A stretch of DNA of 64,000 nt, taken from positions 104,080-168,079 of the forward strand of contig DIMW01000010.1 of the NCBI GenBank assembly GCA_002425765.1. Direction: 5' to 3'. The DNA comes from Spirochaetaceae bacterium UBA5556. GTDB taxonomy: Bacteria; Spirochaetota; Spirochaetia; Treponematales; Rectinemataceae. The translations under genes were made by a program, and so were the position numbers. Below are positions 42,494 to 53,350 of the stretch, piece by piece (the first letter of the stretch is position 1; every line of letters starts with the position of its first letter). The notes beneath the pieces were generated by a model. The model searched no databases. It saw nothing but the letters and a program-made list of their open reading frames with translations, and was not told the DNA's origin.

Positions 42494-44581
42494 ATGCACA
42501 AAACGAATAGAAAAAAACGCTATTTTCTCGACTATATTCGGCAATTACGGGCGACTGAGCGAATAGGATTCGCTATTGCCCTTTCCCTTCTCGTTGGCCT
42601 CGTCACCATCGACGCATATTTTCAGTGGCAGGGTGTCTTCCGCGATAAAAAATCGTACATAAGTCTCATCGGGCAAACACAAATAGGACAATTCGAAGCA
42701 TGGCATGACTCACAGATGGCAGAAGCTCGAGAACTGCCAGCTTCGTCGGTATTTATCAATATCGTAGCCAAAGCTATAGAGCAACCTTCGAATCAAAACC
42801 TGGCCAGCATAGAAGAATATCTCAGGCCCATCCTGCGATCATACAACTATGCGGAGAGCGCGGTGCTCACTCCAGATTTTCATGTGCTTGTTTCCCTCAC
42901 CCAATTGGTTGAATCCAACGGTGAGGAAGTGCGCCAAGAGATATCCCAGAAGAAACCGCGCGCGCCATTTTTTACGACGCTCCATCTCACGCATCCCTAT
43001 GGGAAACCCGGCTTTCACATTATAGTCCCGCTTTTCGAAGACGGGCAAAAAACACCTTTTGCCTATGTGGTTCAGACCTTTTTTGCCAGCGACTATATCT
43101 ATCCCATGCTCGCGCAGTGGTCTGGCAGTGAAAAGACCGGCGAAACGCTTCTTCTCGAGCGCACCGGCGAGATGGTTCAGATACTGAACCCTCCCAGGCT
43201 TGGCGATATCTCTGCCTTTTTGCTGCAGATTCCTGTCAGTGGCAAAAAGACAGTAGAGGCCCGGGCCGGCCTTGGGCAGACCGGTATCATGATAGGCAGA
43301 GACTATCGCAATAAAAAAGTGCTCGCGGTGGCGAATCAGGTTCCCGGACTTGGATGGACACTTCTCTCAAAGATGGATTATGCCGAGGCGATGTCCCTGT
43401 GGACTCCAACGCTCGTGATAACGATAATGTTCATCCTTATCGCCTTAGTCACAGTCTCCGCGCATTCGTATATACTGTTCTCCAACCGTGCGCTCTCCAC
43501 GGCCCGCTCGCGTCTCGAACTTCTTAGGCGCACCGAGCGCAGTGAAGCCCTGCTCAGCGCGATTCTTGAGTATGTTGACGCCCCTGTGGTCATATTCGAT
43601 AAATCTTCCGCAATCCAATTCTCAAACCGGGCGTTCAAAGAACATTTCAATGACATCCTGCCGGGCGGCTTACTGTCGCTCCAATCGAGTCCGGACAAGA
43701 ATGATGCAGATGCACAGCCCCATAAACTCGAGCTCAGCGATGTAAAGGGAAAAGTCCTTCAGCTCTATGTCATGCCAATACATATACTTCTTGAGAGCCA
43801 GGAGTCGCTCTCTGGCTATGTCATGCGCGATGTCACCGAGCTGGAATCCGCGCTCGAACAGGTTCAGAGGCTTAACCAGGACCTCGTCCAGAAAGTGGAA
43901 GTGCAGACTAAGCGCGTCCTTGAGGCCAAAGAGGAACTGCGTACAATGGCGTCGGCAATTTCCCACAATCTGGCGACACCCCTGCGCACCATCGAGTCAT
44001 TCAGTGAACTACTCGCGACCAAGGCCTTCGATCAACTTGATGCGGAAACTTCGGACTATGTAATGCGCATCCGCAGGGCCTCGGCGAATATGGCGATACT
44101 CACCGACGATCTGATGACCTTTTTGTCGCTCGATTCCACTGTGCTTGCGGATGAAGAATTCGATTTCAGCATTGCCGCTCAAGAAATTACATCAGATATA
44201 ATCAGAAGGAATCCTAGACGGCGCTACCAGATCACCATCATGCCCGGCCTGAAGATGCACGGGGACAGGGCGCTTCTGCAAACGGCCTTTCGCAATGTCA
44301 TGGAAAATGCCTTCCAATATTGCTCGGACAACACGATTGCCTCAATTGACATCGGGAAATACGGCAAATCCGGTGTCTTTGTCAAAGACAATGGCATTGG
44401 GATGACACCCGATGAGATCGATTCTATTCTACAACCATCCTCAAGGGCCGAATCAGAAAACTATATCCCAGGCCTCAGTATCAGGCTCACAATCAGTAAA
44501 AAAATCATCGAGCTCCATGAAGGCAGTCTCGAAATTGAAAGCGAGCAAGGTAAGGGCACGATAGTCCGCTTCAAATTTTAA
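42494..44581 (+). CDS. Membrane sensor histidine kinase with PAS domain
   Basis: 695 residues. Membrane helix at about 22-40, an extracytoplasmic sensing domain to about 297, second helix to about 320, a PAS-like domain near 345-455, a coiled-coil (QVQRLNQDLVQKVEVQTKRVLEAKEEL), then DHp with His near 490 in SHNLATPLRT and an ATPase domain (N box MENAFQYCSD near 602, DNGIGM near 632). The residue after the His is Asn rather than the usual Glu/Asp. No response regulator is adjacent, so it is an orphan kinase in this window. Confidence 0.9.
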   Translation: MHKTNRKKRYFLDYIRQLRATERIGFAIALSLLVGLVTIDAYFQWQGVFRDKKSYISLIGQTQIGQFEAWHDSQMAEARELPASSVFINIVAKAIEQPSNQNLASIEEYLRPILRSYNYAESAVLTPDFHVLVSLTQLVESNGEEVRQEISQKKPRAPFFTTLHLTHPYGKPGFHIIVPLFEDGQKTPFAYVVQTFFASDYIYPMLAQWSGSEKTGETLLLERTGEMVQILNPPRLGDISAFLLQIPVSGKKTVEARAGLGQTGIMIGRDYRNKKVLAVANQVPGLGWTLLSKMDYAEAMSLWTPTLVITIMFILIALVTVSAHSYILFSNRALSTARSRLELLRRTERSEALLSAILEYVDAPVVIFDKSSAIQFSNRAFKEHFNDILPGGLLSLQSSPDKNDADAQPHKLELSDVKGKVLQLYVMPIHILLESQESLSGYVMRDVTELESALEQVQRLNQDLVQKVEVQTKRVLEAKEELRTMASAISHNLATPLRTIESFSELLATKAFDQLDAETSDYVMRIRRASANMAILTDDLMTFLSLDSTVLADEEFDFSIAAQEITSDIIRRNPRRRYQITIMPGLKMHGDRALLQTAFRNVMENAFQYCSDNTIASIDIGKYGKSGVFVKDNGIGMTPDEIDSILQPSSRAESENYIPGLSIRLTISKKIIELHEGSLEIESEQGKGTIVRFKF

Positions 44582-44626
44582 GTCTTTCGCGAAGCGCGCC
44601 GGTATACGATGCCTCGCCCCGGCGCC

Positions 44627-45226
44627 TCAATGCCGCCCGAGATACTGCGAAAGCCCCTCAAGAAGCATTTCGATCGCGATCGCGGTCAACACAAGCCCCA
44701 TGAGTCGTTCTATCGCCGAGAGAGCCCGTGGTCCCAGCCATTCCTTCAATTTCGCCGACGCGAAGAACGCGGCCATCGACACCGCCATCGCGATGAATAT
44801 CGCCCCCACCCACTCGAGCCCGCGCGAAGGGTCCGACTTCATGAGGAGCATCACGTAGGTGAGCGCGCCGGGGCCCGCGATCAGAGGAATCGCGACCGGC
44901 ACGATGAAAGGTTCCCCCTCAACCTCGTCCTCGACGAGCTTGCCTCCCGTGCCGGGAAAAATCATGTTCAGCGCGATGAGAAAAAGAATCACCCCGCCCG
45001 ATATACGCAGAACGTCATCCGAGAGTCCCAGCGCGCTTAAAAAGACTTCGCCGAAGAAGAGAAAGGCCGTCAGCACCACGAAGGCGATCAGGCACTCGCG
45101 CAGAATCACCTTGGGCCGCCGCGCCTGTGGTACGTTCTTGAGCGAAGAGATGAACAGGGGGATATTTCCGAGCGGGTCCGTAATCAAAACGAGAAGAATG
45201 GTCACGGAGAGAAAACTCTGCTTCAT
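44627..45226 (-). CDS. MarC-family integral membrane protein
   Basis: 199 residues with six predicted helices. LITDPLGNIPLFIS at residues 15-28 and AGPGALTYVMLL near 119 are MarC/UPF0056 family blocks. Function unsettled; not an established drug pump. Last gene of a minus-strand ettA-eamA-marC run and overlaps the preceding gene by 4 nt. Confidence 0.85.
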   Translation of the reverse strand: MKQSFLSVTILLVLITDPLGNIPLFISSLKNVPQARRPKVILRECLIAFVVLTAFLFFGEVFLSALGLSDDVLRISGGVILFLIALNMIFPGTGGKLVEDEVEGEPFIVPVAIPLIAGPGALTYVMLLMKSDPSRGLEWVGAIFIAMAVSMAAFFASAKLKEWLGPRALSAIERLMGLVLTAIAIEMLLEGLSQYLGRH

Positions 45227-46089
45227 GTACCAGCCTCCTTATCCGAAACTCGAGCTTCGCGCGAAACGCTGAACACCGAGGACACCACCACTGCGGCGAC
45301 AATGATGACGCCGCCCAAAATGGCCCGTCCTGTGGGTTTCTCGCCGATGACAAGAAACACCCACACGGGATTAAGCGCGGGTTCGATGATGGCGATGAGC
45401 GAGCTCTGAATCGCGCTGATGCGCACGATGGCAAAGCTGAAAAAGACCGCGGCAAACCCGACCTGGACAATACCGAGGCCGAAAATCGCGGCGATGGACT
45501 TCGCGTTCATCGTGGGCGCGGGCAAAAACAATGAGATAAAAAGCGCCACGACCGCGGTAAGCCCGTGGCCGAGCAGAAGCGACTCGATCGGAGAACCCTC
45601 TTTCTGTCGCCGCATGAAGAGAATGTGTACCGCAAACGTCACCCCGGCGGCCACCGCCGCGATATCGCCCGGCAGGTGCCCCGTACTCAGGGAATCCGAA
45701 AAAAACAGGCCCATCCCCACGACAATCGCGACAAGGGCGCCTATCTGCTCGGGCAGAGGGCGTTCGCCGAGCATGACGCCGGAGAGAATCATGACATACA
45801 CCGGCGCGCCGTACTGCAGGAGAATCGCGTTCGCGCTCGTGGTGTGCTTGTTCGCATAGACAAAGAGGAGCATGGTGAATGAATACGCCACGGCCGCGAC
45901 GATCTGATTCTTGCTGAAGTTCAGCGTAGGCCTGCGCACCACGGCGAGAATGAAGAGCGCCGCGATGAGGCTCCTCGCCCCCGCGATGGTCACCGGATGC
46001 CAGTCGACGAGCTTTATGAAAAGACCGCCCAGGCTCCAGCAGACCGCGGTCGCCACCATGGCCATAATGCCTTTTGTATCGAGCCTCAT
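45223..46089 (-). CDS. EamA/DMT-family transporter
   Basis: 288 residues, ten predicted helices in two EamA repeats (ATAVCWSLGGLFIKL at the start of the first; AAGVTFAVHILFMRR in the second; SLIAIIEPALNPVWVFLVIGEKP near the end). Exporters or importers of metabolites; cargo unknown. A CCGGAG box precedes ATG 46089, 16 nt after the ettA stop. Confidence 0.87.
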   Translation of the reverse strand: MRLDTKGIMAMVATAVCWSLGGLFIKLVDWHPVTIAGARSLIAALFILAVVRRPTLNFSKNQIVAAVAYSFTMLLFVYANKHTTSANAILLQYGAPVYVMILSGVMLGERPLPEQIGALVAIVVGMGLFFSDSLSTGHLPGDIAAVAAGVTFAVHILFMRRQKEGSPIESLLLGHGLTAVVALFISLFLPAPTMNAKSIAAIFGLGIVQVGFAAVFFSFAIVRISAIQSSLIAIIEPALNPVWVFLVIGEKPTGRAILGGVIIVAAVVVSSVFSVSREARVSDKEAGT

Positions 46090-46105
46090 ATGTATTCTCC
46101 GGGTC

Positions 46106-47788
<1,683 letters not shown>

Positions 47789-47794
47789 GGGCAC

Positions 47795-47800
47795 ACTATA
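47795..47800 (-). promoter_or_regulatory. -10 box of ettA, 6 nt before its start
   Basis: Minus strand TATAGT, with a CTGACC 18 nt further up as possible -35. The transcript would start at or beside the A of the start codon. Confidence 0.55.
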
Positions 47801-47856
47801 TCGGAAAAAGCCGTTCCGGGTCAGGGGGCCGGAACACACCCGACCGCGCGCTATGG

Positions 47857-47862
47857 TATACT
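47857..47862 (+). promoter_or_regulatory. Extended -10 box of the alkyltransferase-like gene
   Basis: TGG followed by TATACT, then 6 nt (GTCGCC) to ATG 47869. Extended -10 form (TGn before the hexamer) without a -35. Confidence 0.6.
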
Positions 47863-47868
47863 GTCGCC

Positions 47869-48189
47869 ATGCCAAGCGAACAGACCCTGCGTATTCTCGA
47901 CACGATCCGCGCCGTACCGCGCGGTCGGGTGGCCTCGTATGGACAGATCGCGATGATTGCCGGGCACCCTCTCGGAGGGGGCGGAGCACGCGATGTGGTG
48001 CGGATTCTCGTCTCGATGTCGGAAAAGGAGAACCTTCCCTGGTGGAGGATCGTGCGCAAGGACGGCGCCATCGCGCTCTCCCCGGGGAACGGCGCGGAAC
48101 TCCAGCGCACGCTCCTTCTTCAGGAGGGTGTCATATTTGATGCGTCAGGGAAGGTGGCGGAAGCCTATTTCTGGACCCTGTACGAATAA
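47869..48189 (+). CDS. Alkyltransferase-like protein (MGMT family without acceptor Cys)
   Basis: 106 residues, DNA-binding domain only of O6-alkylguanine-DNA alkyltransferases (GRVASYGQIAMIAG with the Arg-finger/helix-turn-helix region, GGARDVVRIL). The acceptor motif P-C-H-R is replaced by P-W-W-R (residues 57-60). Trp for Cys is the mark of ATL proteins, which bind O6-alkylguanine and hand it to nucleotide excision repair; the second Trp in place of His is unusual. uvrC lies 8 kb away. No ribosome site; probably leaderless. Confidence 0.85.
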   Translation: MPSEQTLRILDTIRAVPRGRVASYGQIAMIAGHPLGGGGARDVVRILVSMSEKENLPWWRIVRKDGAIALSPGNGAELQRTLLLQEGVIFDASGKVAEAYFWTLYE

Positions 48190-48289
48190 GTACAGAAGAA
48201 TGGGGTCTGGCGCGCGGCACGAAACTCGATCGAGGCGCCGCGCGCTGTATACATCAGAGGCGGGGGCGAACAGTTTCCGCTGGCATCTC

Positions 48290-49087
48290 TCAGTTCCAGT
48301 TCGCCAGGTGGGGTGCCTCTATTTCCTTGAAATAGTGCACCGTGCCCACGCGCAACTCATTTGTGGCGTCGTCGTCGCATACTAGGATCGCCTTCGGATG
48401 CAGTTGCAGACAGCTTATCGTCCACATGTGGTTGAGGCCCATTTCTACCGCGTGCCGGAGCGCCCGCGCCTTCTCGATGCCTGAAACCATGATGAGCACT
48501 TCACGGGCATCCATGATCGTGCCCACACCGACGGTGAACGCGTGCGACGGCACTTTTTCGGGGTCGCCGTCAAAAAATCTCGCGTTCGCGAGTTTCGTGT
48601 CCCTGGTCAGCGTCTTGATGCGCGTCCGCGACGACAGCGAAGATCCGGGCTCATTGAAAGCTATATGCCCATCCGCGCCGACTCCGCCGACAAACAGATC
48701 GATGCCGCCCGCCTGCCTTATGGCCTCTTCGTAGCGCATGCACTCTTCATCCAGATCTGGCGCCATACCGTCGAGGATGTGAACGTTCTCTCGTTTTATA
48801 TCGATATGAGAAAATAAGTTATTCCACATAAAGTAGTGATAGCTGCGCTCGTCGTCCGCCGGGAGCCCCACATACTCATCCATGTTGAAGGTGACGACGT
48901 TCTTGAAGCTGACCTTGCCGGCCTCATGGAGCCGAATCAGTTCCCCGTACATGCCGAGGGGAGTCGATCCCGTGGGAAGTCCCAGTACGAAGGGAGTCTT
49001 TGCCGAATGTTCATTGATGCGTTTCATGACATGATGCGCCGCCCATCGCGACACAAAACCATAATTGTTCTGGATAATGACTCTCAT
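48290..49087 (-). CDS. nagB: Glucosamine-6-phosphate deaminase
   Basis: 265 residues, standard length. LGLPTGSTPLGMY (phosphate loop), NMDEYVGL with the catalytic Asp near 72, GADGHIAFNEPGSS near 137 with the ring-opening His/Glu/Asp set. Converts glucosamine-6-phosphate to fructose-6-phosphate and ammonia. GAGAGGA before ATG 49087. Second gene of nagA-nagB; the pair funnels amino sugars into glycolysis. Confidence 0.95.
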   Translation of the reverse strand: MRVIIQNNYGFVSRWAAHHVMKRINEHSAKTPFVLGLPTGSTPLGMYGELIRLHEAGKVSFKNVVTFNMDEYVGLPADDERSYHYFMWNNLFSHIDIKRENVHILDGMAPDLDEECMRYEEAIRQAGGIDLFVGGVGADGHIAFNEPGSSLSSRTRIKTLTRDTKLANARFFDGDPEKVPSHAFTVGVGTIMDAREVLIMVSGIEKARALRHAVEMGLNHMWTISCLQLHPKAILVCDDDATNELRVGTVHYFKEIEAPHLANWN

Positions 49088-49146
49088 TGTATTCCTCTCA
49101 CGGTGATGCCGGGCTTTCTGTACGCCGCTTTCCGTCGGCCGCGGGT

Positions 49147-50328
49147 TCAGCGCGCATTGCGCCGGTAGTGTATAGTGCCATCGACAATCGTCATCTGGGC
49201 TTCAAATCTGTCGTTCGCGAGCAGAAGGTCGGCTTGGAAGCCGGGACTTATCATCCCCCGCCGGTGTAGACCGAAAACCCGCGCCGGATTCGCGCTCGCC
49301 ATTTTCACCGCGCTCTCAAGCGGTACGCCAAAACTGATGAGATTACGCACACCCTCGATCATGGTGAGGGAGCTGCCGGCTATGACACCATCGCTCGCCC
49401 GGTAAAAAAGATTGTTCGTCAGATACACTTCTTCCTCATTGGCGAACATCGGCGCGGCAGTCATCTGTTTTGTCGGTTTGAGCGAGTCCGTGACAAGCAC
49501 GATATTGCCTTCCGGTTTATCTCTAAAAAGCAGGCGGATCAAGTCCGGATGCACGTGGAGGCCGTCGGCGATAATCTCACAGGAAAGATCGGGCTGAATC
49601 AGCACTGCCCCGACCGCGTTGGGGTTGCGGTGGTGCAGCCTGCTCATCGCGTTGAACATGTGGGTCGAATGCCGGATCCCCGCCTGCATGCCCTCGATCA
49701 TGTTCTCATAGCTCGCGTCCGTGTGGCCCGCCTGCAGCACAATACCGAGCCTGTTGCAGAAAAGCGCGAGTTCGCGCATGCCTTTGAGCTCGGGCGCGAC
49801 CGTCATGCTGACAATGTGGCCTTCCGAGGCATCCCAGAGGCGCTGCATAAGCCCCAAATCCACTGGACGGACAAATTCAACTCTCTGCACCCCTAACTGG
49901 GCGGGCGAAATAAAGGGGCCTTCCATGTGCACTCCGATGATCTCAGCCCCTTCCTCACGTCCCATCGCCGACACGACCGCACGGATGGCGCGTATCATGT
50001 CTTCCTCGGGCATGGGGTAGATCGTCGGTACAAAAGAAGTCACTCCCCAGGCGGGGAGAATTTTGCTCATTCCGAGAATGGAATCGGCAGAGAGGTCTTC
50101 CGTGCCATATCCGCCGATTCCATGAATGTGGGTATCGATGAAGCCTGGAGTGAGGTAGGCGCCTTCCGCATCGATCAACTCGACATCGGGCGCGAATGTC
50201 TTCTGGGCGAAGCGCCGTTCGGAAAAGATGTCCGCGATCGAATTGCCTTCCACAAGCACCGCGCTGCGATCCATGCGCGCGTAGCCCGCGATGACGGTCG
50301 CGTTGTGAATGCAAAAGGCTGATTCCAT
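49147..50328 (-). CDS. nagA: N-acetylglucosamine-6-phosphate deacetylase
   Basis: 393 residues of the amidohydrolase superfamily. GFIDTHIHGIGGYGTED carries the first metal His pair, GHTDASYE and HMFNAMSRLHHRNPN the others, ADGLHVHPD substrate contacts, and VTDSLKPT the catalytic Asp. The start at 50328 is 10-11 nt after GAGGGGG; the GTG at 50340 abuts that box and is rejected. Deacetylates GlcNAc-6-phosphate before NagB. The gene follows the TPR-protein gene by 24 nt on the same strand, possibly one transcript. Confidence 0.95.
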   Translation of the reverse strand: MESAFCIHNATVIAGYARMDRSAVLVEGNSIADIFSERRFAQKTFAPDVELIDAEGAYLTPGFIDTHIHGIGGYGTEDLSADSILGMSKILPAWGVTSFVPTIYPMPEEDMIRAIRAVVSAMGREEGAEIIGVHMEGPFISPAQLGVQRVEFVRPVDLGLMQRLWDASEGHIVSMTVAPELKGMRELALFCNRLGIVLQAGHTDASYENMIEGMQAGIRHSTHMFNAMSRLHHRNPNAVGAVLIQPDLSCEIIADGLHVHPDLIRLLFRDKPEGNIVLVTDSLKPTKQMTAAPMFANEEEVYLTNNLFYRASDGVIAGSSLTMIEGVRNLISFGVPLESAVKMASANPARVFGLHRRGMISPGFQADLLLANDRFEAQMTIVDGTIHYRRNAR

Positions 50329-50352
50329 AAGCCCATTCACCCCCTCGAATCC

Positions 50353-51771
50353 TTATTCAGTGGCGCCCGAGGTCGTATCGGAACTGGCGTCCGGGGCTGC
50401 CTCTTGAGTCTGATCGCCTGTCTGAGAACTACTCGCCTCCGGGGTCGCGGCGGGCTGCGGGGACTGATCGTCCGGCACGGCACTGGCATCAGGCGCCGAT
50501 TGTTGTTGCAGAAATTGGTTCCACTCATCCTTGAGCTGACTGATCGTCAGGAAGACCTGATTGTCTTTATCGTACACGGTGCTGAAACGATTTTCCGCTT
50601 CTTCGATATCGGCTATCGCCAGCTTGAGTTCATCCACCGACTGGGCGGTCTGCGCATACATCAGCGCCCTATAGAAAGCCAGAGTCCCGGCGGCCTTGTC
50701 GTCACCTGTATATTTTTCAATCGAACGATTGAGATAATCGAAACCAGACTGAGGGTCCTGCGCATTGAGCCATGTGGAGAGTAGGGAGCGAACGACATTC
50801 GGGTCTACATTGAACTTGGCGGTCACCTCATCGGCGACAGCGGCCGCCTTCTCGGGAGTCCCCATGCGCACCTCGATCAGATGCTGGATCAGCATCGGCA
50901 CATACTCATCAGGGAAACGGACGATCATCGCTTCTATATATACATTCGCCTTCTCGACATCGTTGCCATTGAGTCCAGCCTTGATTCCTTCCACGTAAGC
51001 ATTATAGGTGGCATCTGAAGTTTCGGCTCTGGCCAAGACCTCGTCTACAATCGGATATACTTCATCGAATTTGCCCTCGTCATTGAGGGCGCTCGCGAGA
51101 TTGACGGAGAAATTCAAATTTTCAGGATATATGGCTATCGCCTTTCTGAGCACCGTCTCCACGGCATCGTACTGCTGAAGATTGAACAGCAACTCGGCTT
51201 GATTTGAAAGGCTTTTTTCGGTGTAGGTATCGTAGGCCAAGGCCCTGTCGTAATTTTCGACCGCTTTCTGCTGGACAGTCTGGCTGTCCTGAATCCAATT
51301 ATCGCCATATTCCTGATTGACCATATAAAGGTAATTCCCCAGCTCATAAGAGAGGACTGGCGGCACAGCCTCTCCGGATTTTTCGAGCGCCTCGGCCAAA
51401 TCGACCGGATTGAAATCCGCCAGGGTCTGCTTTTCGGGCGGATTGGCTCTCAGTTCATCGAGATTCTGCCCTTCGGCGAGATCGACGAATCCAAAACTGA
51501 TGAGCATGCCATTCGCCACGTTCCCTTCAAGCGCAAGGCGGATTTTCTCGGCGAGCACATAACCATCTTTATTGTCAGGATCAAAGGCGGCAAGCAGATT
51601 CCAGGCTTTGGACCACTGGCCTTTCGACTGTAAAAGCCGGGAAGCATCGAGCGCTTCCTTGGTCTGCTGCGCTGCATCCGCATAAAATGTCGCAGTGGTC
51701 TGGGGCTCCTGCGCACCAATAAGCGCGACCGCGACGATACACGCACACGCGAAAACTGCGAAACGTTTCAT
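50353..51771 (-). CDS. Secreted TPR-repeat protein, paralogue of the caspase protein's tail
   Basis: 472 residues. Signal peptide MKRFAVFACACIVAVALIGA with cleavage before QE. The rest is helical repeats with a Ser/Pro/Gln/Ala-rich tail. Block GQWSKAWNLLAAFDP then GYVLAEKIRLALEGN matches GKWLSAWNILAAADP then PYIFAEKIRTVLDGN of the caspase protein at 26103-28211; VPPVLSYELGNYLY matches APPVLASALGDFYY in the same order. It has no caspase domain. Start set by AAGGAG 7 nt before ATG 51771. Upstream of nagA-nagB. May bind the same partner as the caspase protein or regulate it. Confidence 0.8.
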   Translation of the reverse strand: MKRFAVFACACIVAVALIGAQEPQTTATFYADAAQQTKEALDASRLLQSKGQWSKAWNLLAAFDPDNKDGYVLAEKIRLALEGNVANGMLISFGFVDLAEGQNLDELRANPPEKQTLADFNPVDLAEALEKSGEAVPPVLSYELGNYLYMVNQEYGDNWIQDSQTVQQKAVENYDRALAYDTYTEKSLSNQAELLFNLQQYDAVETVLRKAIAIYPENLNFSVNLASALNDEGKFDEVYPIVDEVLARAETSDATYNAYVEGIKAGLNGNDVEKANVYIEAMIVRFPDEYVPMLIQHLIEVRMGTPEKAAAVADEVTAKFNVDPNVVRSLLSTWLNAQDPQSGFDYLNRSIEKYTGDDKAAGTLAFYRALMYAQTAQSVDELKLAIADIEEAENRFSTVYDKDNQVFLTISQLKDEWNQFLQQQSAPDASAVPDDQSPQPAATPEASSSQTGDQTQEAAPDASSDTTSGATE

Positions 51772-51980
51772 GAACGGCTCCTTAATATTGAGGAAAAGAT
51801 AAACTCGCACTATGTGAGAGAATACTTATGTTTCTCCTAAAAGGCAACGGCTGGCGCGTCGCATTTCCGGACACACAAGCCCTCAATATTGAACAAATAC
51901 GGCAAAGGCTGGTATCATGCCGTCCGGCAGATTTCTGTCGTTTTTTCAGAAGGATTCGCGCGCGTCGGCGGGAGTACTCC

Positions 51981-52628
51981 ATGTGGTATGTGAACAACAA
52001 GCGGGCGTTTTGGGATACCTCCGCAGGGCAGCAAATTCTTACGTTAGATTTAATCTTTCGTAAGATTTCGGACGCACAGAATCTCTTCGTCGATCAAGCG
52101 GCCAAACACAACATCGAACTTTTTTGCCCTCCGGGGTGCGGTACCTGCTGTCACGGCTTCATGCCGGACGTGCTCCCGGTCGAGGCGGACTACATCGCTT
52201 TCTTTCTTTTAATCAACCAGAACAATCCCGGCAGCGGCCAGGAGGGGCATTTTAGTCTCCTCTCGCCCTGCCCTTTCTACGCCGCCGACAGACCGGGCGC
52301 CAATTGCCGCATCTATGAAGCCCGCCCCCTCATCTGCAGGCTCTTCGGTTTTTCAGGGACGAAGACCAAAAATGGCGAACTCGTCTATCGTCTGTGCCGC
52401 CACATGCCCACGCCCCGAGGGCTTCCCGGACGCTCGCCCACCCAAGAGGCTCTGCAGGGCGCCATTGGGGCACTCCCTCCGCTCATGAGCGATTTTGCCA
52501 TTGAAATACTCGCCATCGATCCTTCGAAGGCCTCGGAGCGAAAATCGCTCTCAGAGGCATTGCCTTCCGCCCTCGCCCGGATTTCGGCCACCTTGCACTA
52601 TTGCCCAGAAGAACCAAACGCGGCCTAG
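51981..52628 (+). CDS. YkgJ-family cysteine-cluster protein
   Basis: About 215 residues. CPPGCGTCCHGF, then CPFY, NCRIYEARPLICRLFGF and a late CRHM form the zinc/iron-chelating cluster of UPF0153/YkgJ proteins. Function unknown. The start at 51981 (MWYVNNKRAFWDT) follows a GGGAG box; the frame is open back to 51828, but that part has no family resemblance. Confidence 0.8.
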   Translation: MWYVNNKRAFWDTSAGQQILTLDLIFRKISDAQNLFVDQAAKHNIELFCPPGCGTCCHGFMPDVLPVEADYIAFFLLINQNNPGSGQEGHFSLLSPCPFYAADRPGANCRIYEARPLICRLFGFSGTKTKNGELVYRLCRHMPTPRGLPGRSPTQEALQGAIGALPPLMSDFAIEILAIDPSKASERKSLSEALPSALARISATLHYCPEEPNAA

Positions 52629-52678
52629 CGTCCGCGTGGCTTGCGCATTCGGCGCTGGATGGTTAGTCTTCTAGCAAC

Positions 52679-53326
52679 ATGAGCCGTAAATATGTGGTGG
52701 TCGCCGGAAATATCGGCGCGGGTAAGTCATCGCTCGTCAACCTTCTTGCGGAACATCTGGGCTTTATCGCCTATCTCGAACCGGTGCTGGAAAACCCTTT
52801 TCTCAAGGATTTCTACGCCGATATGCGGCGCTGGGCCCTCCAGAGTCAACTTTTCTTCTTGTCGCACCGCGCCACCATGCATCAAAAACTGAGCGCCGAT
52901 ACCCACTCTGTCGTCCAGGACCGCTCGATTTACGAAGACGCCGAGGTATTCGCAAAAAATCTTTATGTACAAGGCAATATGGAAAAACGCGAGTGGCTTG
53001 TATACCAGGATCTCTACCGGACTCTCACCGAAATCTTGCCGCATCCGAGCCTCGTCATCTACATCCGGGCCTCCGTCCCCACACTCCAGGCCCGCATTGC
53101 ACAGCGGGGACGCGACTTCGAGTCGGCGATCCCCGACGCGTACCTCGAAGGTCTCAATGTGCTCTATGAGGAGTGGATTTCGTCGTTTTCCCTGGCGCCG
53201 ATTCTGACCATACCGGGCGACTGCCTCGATTTCGTCGCGGAATCGCGGGACTTGCAGGTCATTCTGAGGACGATCACAAAACGGCTCGAGGACAATCAGC
53301 CTTATTTATTCCCGTATGAGATGTAA
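52679..53326 (+). CDS. Deoxynucleoside kinase (dNK/dCK/dGK family)
   Basis: 215 residues. P-loop GNIGAGKSS at residues 9-17, YLEP near 34 (catalytic Glu), LQSQLFFLSHR near 58, and QDRSIYEDAEVFAKN near 80 (DRS motif). Phosphorylates deoxyadenosine, deoxyguanosine or deoxycytidine with ATP for nucleotide salvage. No clear ribosome site; a TTGCGC and TAGTCT pair upstream could be its promoter. Confidence 0.9.
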   Translation: MSRKYVVVAGNIGAGKSSLVNLLAEHLGFIAYLEPVLENPFLKDFYADMRRWALQSQLFFLSHRATMHQKLSADTHSVVQDRSIYEDAEVFAKNLYVQGNMEKREWLVYQDLYRTLTEILPHPSLVIYIRASVPTLQARIAQRGRDFESAIPDAYLEGLNVLYEEWISSFSLAPILTIPGDCLDFVAESRDLQVILRTITKRLEDNQPYLFPYEM

Positions 53327-53350
53327 GTTTTTTCGCGTGCGGATGCCGTA

